Shown piece after piece: positions 27,528 to 35,821 of a DNA stretch of 64,000 bases (positions are counted from its first letter, which is position 1; each line of letters begins with the position of its first letter). The notes beneath the pieces were generated by a model. That model saw only the letters and a program-made list of their open reading frames with translations. It did no database searches and was not told the DNA's origin. The translations under genes and the position numbers were made by a program. This stretch comes from Alteromonas macleodii (GTDB taxonomy: Bacteria > Pseudomonadota > Gammaproteobacteria > Enterobacterales > Alteromonadaceae). The DNA is taken from assembly GCF_903772925.1 (NCBI RefSeq), contig NZ_LR812090.1:748629-812628 (forward strand). The letters are read 5' to 3'.

Positions 27528-28241
27528 ATGAATAATGATTGGTTAAATGCCTATGTATTGCATAGACGCCCTTACAGGGAGACCAGCTATATTGTTGACT
27601 TTTTTACCCTGGAAGAGGGGCGTGTTAGCGCGGTAGCTAAGGGTGTGAAAAACAGTAAATCAGATAAAAAGAGCCTGCTTCAACCTTTTCAACATCTTCG
27701 CCTGCAGTTAAGCGGAAAATCAGAGTTAAAAAGCCTACGGCACGTTGAAAGCGTCGCTCCGTCCATCAATTTGGTAGGCACAGCGTTGTTTTGTGCAATG
27801 TATGTAAACGAGTTAACCAACCGTGTTATGCCTGCCGGCCTCGCTAGCGACGGCGTGTACGACGCTTATGAAAATACATTACTGTCTCTTCGTGATAATA
27901 GCGACATAGAAGTGACCTTGCGACAGTTCGAGTTTGCACTACTCGATGAAATGGGGCTACTGCCCGACTTCACTACTGACGTAGAATACGAAATGCCAAT
28001 TGAAGAAACAGGCAGCTATAACTTTCAGATAGATGCGGGCTTTGTGCCTATTCCCCAAGATGTGGCTGGTTTAAGGGGCATGCGAGGCTTTCCTGGGCAA
28101 GCGTTGCTTAGTTTGTCACAGGGGGAGTTTACCCCGCTTAGCAAGAAGGTTGCTAAAGTGCTTTGTCGCGACTTGCTCAAACCGCTCATTGGAGACAAGC
28201 CGCTTAAAAGCCGCGAACTATTTATGCCGAAACCCCGTTAG
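27528..28241 (+). CDS. recO: DNA repair protein RecO
   Basis: Works with RecF and RecR to load RecA on SSB-coated gaps. The 237-residue protein has the N-terminal OB-fold (AYVLHRRPYRETSYIVDFFTLEEGRVSAVAKGVK) and a helical C-terminal domain (FEFALLDEMGLLPDF). No zinc-binding cysteine cluster is seen, as in the E. coli form. In many gammaproteobacteria it follows era; era and rnc are not in this window, so only the recO-pdxJ-acpS part of that order is kept. Confidence 0.93.
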   Translation: MNNDWLNAYVLHRRPYRETSYIVDFFTLEEGRVSAVAKGVKNSKSDKKSLLQPFQHLRLQLSGKSELKSLRHVESVAPSINLVGTALFCAMYVNELTNRVMPAGLASDGVYDAYENTLLSLRDNSDIEVTLRQFEFALLDEMGLLPDFTTDVEYEMPIEETGSYNFQIDAGFVPIPQDVAGLRGMRGFPGQALLSLSQGEFTPLSKKVAKVLCRDLLKPLIGDKPLKSRELFMPKPR

Positions 28242-28505
28242 TGCGTTGGCATGTAAAGTCGCTAATGAGGTGCAACACCTTTTATAATAGTGCTTATCTT
28301 CACGCGTCTAGCACTAGACAAGAACTGCTATCAAGGCTAATGGCATTAGATTATTTTCTCTTAACTCAAATGCTTAAACAGCACCTTCTATAAAAAAATT
28401 TGCTACAATCTGCACTTTCTAGGGAAGGGTGTTTGCGCCCTTTAAATAATGTATTAAACATGAAGAGCAGGCATCTTCTTTCGCTCTTACAGGTTAGGTG
28501 GTGAA

Positions 28506-29243
28506 ATGAGCACGATTCTATTAGGCGTTAACATCGACCATATCGCAACGCTTCGCAATGCGCGCGGTACACATTATCCAGATCCAGTGCACGCTGCTGA
28601 CATTGCTGAGCGTGCAGGTGCAGACGGCATTACCGTTCACTTACGAGAGGATCGCCGTCATATTAAAGATCGCGACGTGCGTATTTTAGCGCAGACCATT
28701 AACACTCGACTTAATCTAGAAATGGCAGTAACCGATGAAATGCTGGCCATTGCAGAAGAAGTAAAACCTGTTTTTTGCTGCCTAGTACCGGAAAAACGTG
28801 AAGAGTTAACCACTGAAGGTGGTCTCGATGTAGCGGGCAACTTTGAAAATATTAAAGCAGCGTGCGAGCGTCTTGCGAATGCCAACATCCTAGTGTCTTT
28901 GTTTATCGACGCGGATAAAGCGCAGATTGATGCAGCGGCAGCATGTAGCGCGCCTTACATTGAAATTCACACTGGTCAATACGCAGAAGCCACCAGTGAA
29001 GATGAGCAGCAAAAAGAGCTAGCTCGCTTAGTTGAAGGTATTGAATATGCTGACAGTTTAGGACTTAAAGTGAATGCGGGTCACGGCTTGCACTATCACA
29101 ACGTTAAACCTATAGCGGCGATTCCTCAGCTAATCGAACTTAATATTGGTCATGCTATCATCGCTCGCGCCGCGTTCGACGGACTTCACACAGCAGTGGC
29201 TGATATGCGTAAGCTGATGCTTGAAGCACGCGCTGGAATTTAA
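28506..29243 (+). CDS. pdxJ: Pyridoxine 5'-phosphate synthase
   Basis: Condenses 1-deoxy-D-xylulose 5-phosphate with the PdxA product to make pyridoxine 5'-phosphate. The 245-residue TIM-barrel protein shows the family start [21 protein letters not shown], then [17 protein letters not shown], and the phosphate-binding [12 protein letters not shown] and IGHAIIARA. Preceded by a TACAAT (-10-like) near 28404 and GGTGGTG before the ATG. acpS follows by 20 bases, the common pdxJ-acpS pairing. Confidence 0.96.
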   Translation: MSTILLGVNIDHIATLRNARGTHYPDPVHAADIAERAGADGITVHLREDRRHIKDRDVRILAQTINTRLNLEMAVTDEMLAIAEEVKPVFCCLVPEKREELTTEGGLDVAGNFENIKAACERLANANILVSLFIDADKAQIDAAAACSAPYIEIHTGQYAEATSEDEQQKELARLVEGIEYADSLGLKVNAGHGLHYHNVKPIAAIPQLIELNIGHAIIARAAFDGLHTAVADMRKLMLEARAGI

Positions 29244-29263
29244 TTCAAAAGGGCAAATATAGC

Positions 29264-29641
29264 GTGGCGATTGCAGGGCTAGGTACTGACATTGTAGAAA
29301 TTGCTCGCCTTGGTAAAGGCGAGAGCGCTAACGAACGTTTGGCTAAGCGTGTACTTACGCCTGCCGAGTGGCAGGCGTTTAGTGAGCACGCTACACCAGT
29401 GCGCTTTTTAGCAAAACGCTTTGCCGCGAAAGAAGCAGCGGTGAAAGCCCTTGGTACGGGTATTGGAAATGGGATTAGTTGGCAACACATAGAGGTGCGT
29501 AACAACGACCTAGGGGCGCCAGAACTTCATTTTTCTGGTGAATTTGCTGCTATGTGTGAGGCAAGGGGCATTACCCGAAGCGTGATCAGTATTTCAGACG
29601 AGCAGCATTATGCCGTCGCCACCGTTATACTAGAGTCCTAA
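29264..29641 (+). CDS. acpS: Holo-[acyl-carrier-protein] synthase
   Basis: Transfers 4'-phosphopantetheine from CoA to apo-ACP for fatty acid synthesis. The 125-residue protein contains both Mg2+/CoA motifs: GLGTDIVEIARLG at the N-terminus and FAAKEAAVKALGTGIG at about residue 55. Start is GTG 29264. Length equals E. coli AcpS (126). Confidence 0.96.
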   Translation: MAIAGLGTDIVEIARLGKGESANERLAKRVLTPAEWQAFSEHATPVRFLAKRFAAKEAAVKALGTGIGNGISWQHIEVRNNDLGAPELHFSGEFAAMCEARGITRSVISISDEQHYAVATVILES

Positions 29642-29661
29642 TCATTTTCTAAAACGCGGCC

Positions 29662-29718
29662 TACTAAAACGCAGATTGAAAGTAGCCCAGGTAGATGAAA
29701 CCTATCTGGGCTGCGTTT
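29662..29718 (+). terminator. Probable hairpin terminator after acpS
   Basis: AGCCCAG pairs with CTGGGCT across a 15-base loop, then GCGTTT. It overlaps an ATG at 29695 that would give the longest rlmD reading, which argues against that start. Confidence 0.45.
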
Positions 29719-29772
29719 ACAAAAAAACGCTACAAATATCAAACCACGCAGAGCAAGTTACCGGAGTCACAC

Positions 29773-31233
29773 TTGGCAAACCTTTTTAAACAATCACGCA
29801 GCAAACAAAAAGGCACAGCGTCTTCCCGCCTAAGTGGCAATGGAAAAAAAGGTAATGCCAGTGCCAACGCACAGGTCGCAGGACTTCGGTTTGGAAAAAC
29901 TAAAAATGCCTCACAAGCCAGTAAGAAGGCAAATTCCAGTACGGTGACCATTGAAGATGTCGACTGGATGGGTCATGGGGTAGTACGCGGCAACCCCATA
30001 ATGTTTGTTGAAGGTGCCCTTGTTGGAGAAACCTGCGACATTGAGGTGCTATCAAGCAAAAAGAAAGTCATCAACGCCAAAGCGACAAATATTCAATTAC
30101 CTAGTGAGGCAAGGCAAGCGCCTTTCTGCCCTGTGTTTGATTCGTGTGGTGGATGTCAGCTACAGCACATAAAGCCGGATACTGCCCTTGAGCAAAGAGA
30201 CAACGCTCTTAAGGTGATGATGGAACGTCAATTGGCAATGAAAGCAGGCGTTTGGCAATCTCCTTTGGTGGGTCCTCGACCTCAATATCGCAGAAAAGCA
30301 AGACTGGCTATCGACGCCCGCAACCCGAATCAAATTAAACTAGGCTTTCGCGAAGCCAATAGCAACAAAGTAACCAATGTGGATAGCTGCCCAATTTTGG
30401 TTGACCCTTTATCTAATATCATTGGCCCTTTGCAAAACGCGCTCACAGGTTTTGAGTCAGCTCGACACATTGGGCATATAAGCCTAATTGCCGGTGATAA
30501 CACTTCGCACCTTGTTATTAAACATATTAAAGCGCTTGAGGCAGAGCTTATTGATGCGGTGAATGCACTGGTTAACGAGTACTCTCTCGCCAATACCGAT
30601 AAAATAGAGTTAAAGCTTGAGAACAAACAAGGGCAAATTCGCAGTGTAGGGCATGGCACTGATTTGGTTATGTCCACGATAAATGACTGTTCTATTTCAC
30701 CAAGTGCTAACGACTTTATTCAAATAAACAAAGTGGTTAACGAAAAAATGATTGACCAAGCAATGGACTGGCTAAACCCACTGCCCAACGAACGTATAGC
30801 CGATTGGTTTAGCGGGCTGGGCAATTTTACCTTACCTATTGCTAAGTCAGGTTCTAGGGTACAAGCGGTCGAGGGTGTTGCAGAGATGGTGCGCCGCGCA
30901 AAAGACAATGCACAGCGACAGGGCATTAACAATGTCGAGTGGCTGCATTTAGATTTGGCAGATAAGACCAATGTCGAGGCTTCTTTGCAGCAGGGCTTTG
31001 ATAAGGTACTGCTTGATCCTTCAAGAGAAGGGGCATTGACCGTTTGTCATGCGCTTGTAAAAGCACTACCAAAAACGATAGTGTATGTTTCTTGCAACCC
31101 AAGTACGTTTTCTAGAGACGCAAAAGTGTTGATAGACGGAGGTTATGAAATGGAAAAAGCGGGCGTAGCAGAAATGTTCCCCTTCACCCATCACATGGAA
31201 ATGATGGCCTTGTTTACGCGAAAGCAGCAGTAA
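29773..31233 (+). CDS. rlmD: 23S rRNA (uracil-1939-C5)-methyltransferase RlmD
   Basis: Uses SAM to methylate U1939 of 23S rRNA. I place the start at TTG 29773 (LANLFKQSRSKQKG), 7 bases after GGAG, giving 486 residues; the ATG at 29695 lies in a terminator-like hairpin. Order of features: a basic, low-complexity N-terminus (to about 55), a TRAM domain (TVTIEDVDWMGHGVV...), a [4Fe-4S] site CPVFDSCGGCQLQH plus a later Cys in VDSCPIL, the SAM-binding DWFSGLGNFTLPIA and the catalytic Cys in YVSCNPSTFSRD. The N-terminal extension before TRAM is longer than in E. coli RlmD (433 residues). relA follows 12 bases later. Confidence 0.93.
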   Translation: MANLFKQSRSKQKGTASSRLSGNGKKGNASANAQVAGLRFGKTKNASQASKKANSSTVTIEDVDWMGHGVVRGNPIMFVEGALVGETCDIEVLSSKKKVINAKATNIQLPSEARQAPFCPVFDSCGGCQLQHIKPDTALEQRDNALKVMMERQLAMKAGVWQSPLVGPRPQYRRKARLAIDARNPNQIKLGFREANSNKVTNVDSCPILVDPLSNIIGPLQNALTGFESARHIGHISLIAGDNTSHLVIKHIKALEAELIDAVNALVNEYSLANTDKIELKLENKQGQIRSVGHGTDLVMSTINDCSISPSANDFIQINKVVNEKMIDQAMDWLNPLPNERIADWFSGLGNFTLPIAKSGSRVQAVEGVAEMVRRAKDNAQRQGINNVEWLHLDLADKTNVEASLQQGFDKVLLDPSREGALTVCHALVKALPKTIVYVSCNPSTFSRDAKVLIDGGYEMEKAGVAEMFPFTHHMEMMALFTRKQQ

Positions 31234-31245
31234 CGAGTAAAGGAT

Positions 31246-33429
31246 ATGGTATCAACAAGAAAGGTCCACGAAGCAGACCGGCCCCCCTTTGAAGCTTGGC
31301 TAGACAGTCTTGAGCTGAGTGCAGAAACAAAAGATAAGCTAAGTGCAGTGTCTTCCATTCCCGAGCGGCTATTGGTTGGCCAGGAAATGGTTGAGATTTT
31401 GTGTCAACTTAATATGGATGATGCAACGCTTCAGGCTGCCCTAGTGTTTCCTTATTGCGAACAGCACGCTTTAAGTGAAGAAGATATTGTTGATGAGTTT
31501 GGTGGGGAGATTCGAGACCTTATCGTTGGCGTGCGTCGAATGGATGCCATTAAGTCGTTACATGCCCGTAAAGTGAACGGCTCTGGCTTTGCTGAAAGAT
31601 CAGACGAGCAGCACATAGACAGTATTCGTCGTATGCTCCTTGCGATGGTAGAAGACGTACGCGCCGTTGTTATTAAGATGGCCGAGCGTATTTGTGCACT
31701 TCAACAGGTTAAAAAAGCCGACGAAGAAACTCGTGTTATGGTGGCTCGCGAGTGCGCCAGTATTTACGCACCATTGGCAAACCGGTTGGGTATCGGACAG
31801 TTAAAGTGGGAACTTGAAGATCTTGCGTTTCGTTACTTACACCCCATCACCTACAAACAAATCGCTAAGCAGTTAGATGGCAAGCGCAGAGAGCGCGCCG
31901 AGTACATAGAGACCATAGTAGGCGACTTGCAAGGCTTACTTGATAGCGAACAAATCCGCGCTGACGTATACGGCCGCCCTAAGCATATTTTTAGCATTTG
32001 GAAAAAAATGCAGAAAAAGCGCCTTACGTTCGAGCAGCTTTTTGATATTCGTGCAGTGCGTATTATTGCCGAGCGACTACAAGATTGCTACGCAGCGTTA
32101 GGTACCGTTCACGCAAGTTATAAACATTTACCTAACGAATTTGACGATTATATCGCAACCCCTAAACCTAACGGTTACCAGTCTATTCACACGGTGATTG
32201 TGGGGCCTGAAGGAAAGTCGGTTGAGATTCAAATTCGTACCCAAAAAATGCATCAGGATGCCGAACTTGGTGTGGCTGCTCACTGGAAATATAAAGAGGG
32301 CAGTACGGGTAAACAATCCGGCTATGACGAGCGCATAAACTGGCTTCGCCGCATACTTGCATGGCAAGAAGAAGTGGCGGAATCGGGTGACTTGGTTGAA
32401 GAGCTTCGCAGCCAGGTGTTTGACGATAGGGTTTACGTGTTTACACCCAAAGGCGACGTTATTGACCTTCCCCAAGGCGCTACGCCGCTTGATTTTGCCT
32501 ACTACATTCACAGTAACGTAGGCCATCGCTGCATAGGCGCAAAAGTGAATGGGCGTATCGTGCCTTTCACTTATTTACTGCAAAGTGGCGACCAAATCGA
32601 AGTATTAACCGGAAAAGAGCCGAACCCAAGTCGCGACTGGATGCACCCAGGCCTTGGCTATGTGCATTCGTCGCGAGCGCGCGCCACTATCCACTCCTTC
32701 TTTAAAAAGCAGGACAGAGATAAAAACCTTGCTGCCGGTAAAGAGCTACTAGAGCGGGAGCTTCAGCGTGCCCACTTGCCTGCTAAAGTACCTAATGAAG
32801 CGTTTGAGAAGTTTAATTTACAAACCCTTGACGACTTATACACTGCGGTAGGTGCCGGTGATGTGCGCGTTATGCAAGTGATTAACTTTATTCATCACTT
32901 GCAAGAGCCACCAGCCCCCGAACCTGAAATTAGCCCTAAGGTAAAAACGCGCAAAACTGCGGCTGGCACGGGTAAAAAAGACGCGGTAGTAGTGCAGGGC
33001 GTGGGGCACTTAATGAGTCAGCTCGCTAACTGCTGTAAGCCGGTTCCCGGCGAAGCTATTTTAGGCTATATCACGCAAGGCCGTGGCGTAAGCGTTCATA
33101 AAGAAAGCTGCAGTCAGCTGCAGCACTTGTTATCACAGCACCCTGAGCGCCAGATCGAAGTGAATTGGTCACATGAGCTTAAAGTGGGTTTTGAGACAGG
33201 CATTGATATATTTTGCCACGATAGAAACGGCCTGTTGCGCGACATTACTACGGTGTTGGCGAATGAAAACGTGCCGCTCTTAGGGGTAAATAGCTTAAGT
33301 GATAAAAACAGGCAGACGGCACTTATTACCATATCTATCGAGGTTAATGATCTTGAGAGAGTGTCAAAAGTCTTAACTCAATTACGACAGCTTAAAGGCG
33401 TGACAGATGCAAAACGCAAGCAAAGCTAG
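31246..33429 (+). CDS. relA: GTP pyrophosphokinase RelA
   Basis: Ribosome-associated synthetase of (p)ppGpp in the stringent response. The 727-residue protein has a degenerate hydrolase domain (no HD pair in FPYCEQHALSEEDIVDEFGGEI), a synthetase domain with DDYIATPKPNGYQSIHT and EIQIRTQKMHQDAELGVAAHWKYK, a TGS domain (VYVFTPKGDVIDLPQGATPLDFAY), a Cys-containing zinc-finger-like segment (LANCCKPVPGEAILGYITQGRG) and a C-terminal ACT/RRM domain. This is the synthetase-only RelA form, not SpoT. It overlaps mazG by 23 bases. sspA/sspB, linked to starvation, are at 55 kb. Confidence 0.96.
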   Translation: MVSTRKVHEADRPPFEAWLDSLELSAETKDKLSAVSSIPERLLVGQEMVEILCQLNMDDATLQAALVFPYCEQHALSEEDIVDEFGGEIRDLIVGVRRMDAIKSLHARKVNGSGFAERSDEQHIDSIRRMLLAMVEDVRAVVIKMAERICALQQVKKADEETRVMVARECASIYAPLANRLGIGQLKWELEDLAFRYLHPITYKQIAKQLDGKRRERAEYIETIVGDLQGLLDSEQIRADVYGRPKHIFSIWKKMQKKRLTFEQLFDIRAVRIIAERLQDCYAALGTVHASYKHLPNEFDDYIATPKPNGYQSIHTVIVGPEGKSVEIQIRTQKMHQDAELGVAAHWKYKEGSTGKQSGYDERINWLRRILAWQEEVAESGDLVEELRSQVFDDRVYVFTPKGDVIDLPQGATPLDFAYYIHSNVGHRCIGAKVNGRIVPFTYLLQSGDQIEVLTGKEPNPSRDWMHPGLGYVHSSRARATIHSFFKKQDRDKNLAAGKELLERELQRAHLPAKVPNEAFEKFNLQTLDDLYTAVGAGDVRVMQVINFIHHLQEPPAPEPEISPKVKTRKTAAGTGKKDAVVVQGVGHLMSQLANCCKPVPGEAILGYITQGRGVSVHKESCSQLQHLLSQHPERQIEVNWSHELKVGFETGIDIFCHDRNGLLRDITTVLANENVPLLGVNSLSDKNRQTALITISIEVNDLERVSKVLTQLRQLKGVTDAKRKQS

Positions 33430-34354
33430 CCTTGGAGAAATGCAGCGGCTGCTAGACATTATGACGCAACTGCGCGACCCGCAATCTGGCTGTCCATGGG
33501 ATGTGAAACAAACCATGGGAAGCCTAACTCGCTACACCATAGAAGAAGCCTATGAAGTGGCTGATGCTATTGCCGCTGGTGATATGCACGATATCAAAGA
33601 TGAGTTGGGTGACTTGCTGTTTCAAGTAGTGTTCTACGCGCAGATCGCCAGTGAATCGAAGGAATTCTCTTTTGACGATGTTGCGCAAAGCATTAGCGAT
33701 AAGCTGGTGCGCCGGCACCCTCATGTCTTTGGTGCACAGTCAGACGATGAAGTAAAAAGCGATGAGTTAAGCGTTACAAACAAAGAACATACGCCATTGA
33801 GCGACAGCGTTTTAAATGCACAGTGGGACAAAATAAAAGCCCAAGAAAAGCAACTTAAAAAGCAGCGTTTAAAGCAAGACGAAGCAACAGAAACCAGTAT
33901 TCTAGATAGCGTACCCAAAGGTATGCCGGCACTTATGTACGCGCAAAAGCTGCAAAAAGCCTGTGCAAAGGTAGGCTTTGACTGGCCTGACGCCGCGCCT
34001 GTTATTGATAAAGTACGCGAAGAAGTAGAAGAGATTCAGCAAGAGCTTGATACGAAGCAACGCCTTCTATGTGAAAACAGTGCTGACCAAAACTCTTTAA
34101 GTAATAGTGTACGTGATAACCAGCAGGCTATCGAAGAAGAAATTGGTGATGCACTTTTTGCCATGGTTAATCTGGCAAGACATTGCAAGGTAGATGCTGA
34201 TACCGCACTTAGAAACGCCAGTAACAAGTTTGCTAACCGTTTTAAAGGCGTAGAGCGCTTAGCGGCTGAACAGGGCGACAAGCTCGACGCATTGACGCTT
34301 GATGAATTGGAAGCGCTGTGGCAGCAGGTCAAGCAGTCGTCTAACACTAAGTAA
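33407..34354 (+). CDS. mazG: Nucleoside triphosphate pyrophosphohydrolase MazG
   Basis: Hydrolyses NTPs to NMP and PPi; in E. coli it lowers ppGpp and clears aberrant nucleotides. It contains two MazG domains: the first (about 10-110) with SGCPWDVKQT, YTIEEAYEVADAI and DELGDLLFQVVFYA, the second after residue 165 with GFDWPDAAPVIDKVREEVEEI and IEEEIGDALFAMVNLARH. The 315 residues exceed E. coli MazG (263); a hydrophilic insert splits the second domain (about residues 217-243) between its EExxE and ExxD helices. Start lies inside relA, giving a 23-base overlap and probable coupling. Confidence 0.94.
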   Translation: MQNASKASLGEMQRLLDIMTQLRDPQSGCPWDVKQTMGSLTRYTIEEAYEVADAIAAGDMHDIKDELGDLLFQVVFYAQIASESKEFSFDDVAQSISDKLVRRHPHVFGAQSDDEVKSDELSVTNKEHTPLSDSVLNAQWDKIKAQEKQLKKQRLKQDEATETSILDSVPKGMPALMYAQKLQKACAKVGFDWPDAAPVIDKVREEVEEIQQELDTKQRLLCENSADQNSLSNSVRDNQQAIEEEIGDALFAMVNLARHCKVDADTALRNASNKFANRFKGVERLAAEQGDKLDALTLDELEALWQQVKQSSNTK

Positions 34355-34444
34355 TTGTACGTCGCAGCATACTGAAAGTCTGCTTAGACTGATAACGTGA
34401 ATGCCGCGCTGGTGCAGAGGTATGTGATTTTCAGTTCGAACGAA

Positions 34445-35653
34445 TTACAAATACCGCTGCAGCCAAAAGACAAAATAGACTAGTGCCAGAAGTAAGATGG
34501 GCAGCGTTCGCTTTTGTGTTTTGGTTAGAGCAGAGGATTTCGTACGCTTCCATGTCATCATCACCCCCGTTGCAGAAAGCGTTGTTAAACCAACACCAAA
34601 TACAAACCAAATTAACTTAGACAAAAGCCCACCGAAGTATCCAAAGTGCAGCGGGTCTGCGTATTCATTGAGGTAGTTAGTCCAGGCCATAATTTTGGGC
34701 TCTTGTACGCCAACAATACGCTGATTGGTTATATCAATATCTACTTTATGCGCGCGCTCACGCAGCAAAGGGTTATTGCCTATACCTGTGAATCGCAGTG
34801 CTGCTGTGTCTGAGGTAGGAAATAGTACACCGGTGATCTGCCAGTCCTCAATGGCTTGCGATGCCTTCTGAAACGCACTGGAAAACTGCGTGGTTGATAC
34901 AGGGTTAACTTGCTCATAATTTGAAATGACGGTGGCCTTTGGTGGGCGAGGTTCAAATCGATTGCCTGCAACTGCGGCACCGAATTCAAATAAATACCAC
35001 CAACTGGTTATGACAATGACAATGAAAAACCAGAGGCTCCACAGCCCAAGCAGTTTATGAAGGTCGCTCAGTAGTATTCTTGGGCCTTGGTTTAGGCGGA
35101 GACGGGTAATGGCGGTTTTCCAGTTTCGGGTTGTTTTTAGGCCCGTATACAGCGAGATAGCAAGAATGAATGCGAAAAAGGTAACCGTTGGTAAGCCAAG
35201 ATAATTAGGCATAAACAGATAGCGGTGAAAGTCTCGGAAGAACCGCTGAATCGTTAAAATAGGAATATCGCCTGTCACTTCATAGGTGTACTGATCCACG
35301 TGGATAAAGCGGTCATGACCATCGGGGAATTCTGCTCTGACACGGTAGGTGAAATTATCATGTCCCATGGTCGAGATGGATTTTATCTTTGCTTGTTCTG
35401 CATAGTTAAGCGTAGCCTCATAGATACTGTTCCACTTAACAATTTCATCATCGGCGCTGTCTAGGCTGCTAGGAGGCGTATTAAACGTGCGCATTTCCTC
35501 AAACACAAGCCAATCAATTTCATTGGAGACCGTAGCGATAGTACCCGTTGATAAAATGATAAAAAGGACGATAGAAAGCTGAAAGCCTACCCACGCATGG
35601 AGGTTGTATAGCTTCTTTCTGTATTTTCTTTGCGCGGTTCTATCGTAGGTCAT
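34445..35653 (-). CDS. PepSY-domain transmembrane protein (iron-uptake associated)
   Basis: The 402-residue protein belongs to the PepSY-associated TM family. A basic N-terminus (RKYRKKLYNLHAWVGFQLSIVLFIILSTGTIA) leads into TM1; the periplasmic part includes two PepSY-like stretches; TM2 is at about 165-185, TM3 at about 213-238 (LWSLWFFIVIVITSWWYLFEFG) and TM4-5 near the C-terminus. Conserved His residues in the membrane helices (LHAWVG, LHKLLGLW, LHFGYFGG) could bind haem, as suggested for the related FoxB/PiuB-like siderophore reductases. It is downstream of and in line with a siderophore-type receptor gene, so a role in ferric-siderophore reduction or release is likely but inferred. Confidence 0.75.
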   Translation of the reverse strand: MTYDRTAQRKYRKKLYNLHAWVGFQLSIVLFIILSTGTIATVSNEIDWLVFEEMRTFNTPPSSLDSADDEIVKWNSIYEATLNYAEQAKIKSISTMGHDNFTYRVRAEFPDGHDRFIHVDQYTYEVTGDIPILTIQRFFRDFHRYLFMPNYLGLPTVTFFAFILAISLYTGLKTTRNWKTAITRLRLNQGPRILLSDLHKLLGLWSLWFFIVIVITSWWYLFEFGAAVAGNRFEPRPPKATVISNYEQVNPVSTTQFSSAFQKASQAIEDWQITGVLFPTSDTAALRFTGIGNNPLLRERAHKVDIDITNQRIVGVQEPKIMAWTNYLNEYADPLHFGYFGGLLSKLIWFVFGVGLTTLSATGVMMTWKRTKSSALTKTQKRTLPILLLALVYFVFWLQRYL

Positions 35654-35821
35654 GAAATTTTAATGTAAGGAAAGTCAAGGAAAGTAAAGATAAGCTCTGC
35701 ATTGGGAGCACTAATCGAAGGATTCAGCTTAGTTTAAATAAACAATGGCTAAACTTAAGCACCTTTTATTTGATTCGTTCAAAAGCTTAGCCAATATTTC
35801 TACTTTAAAAAGCGTTGTTGG

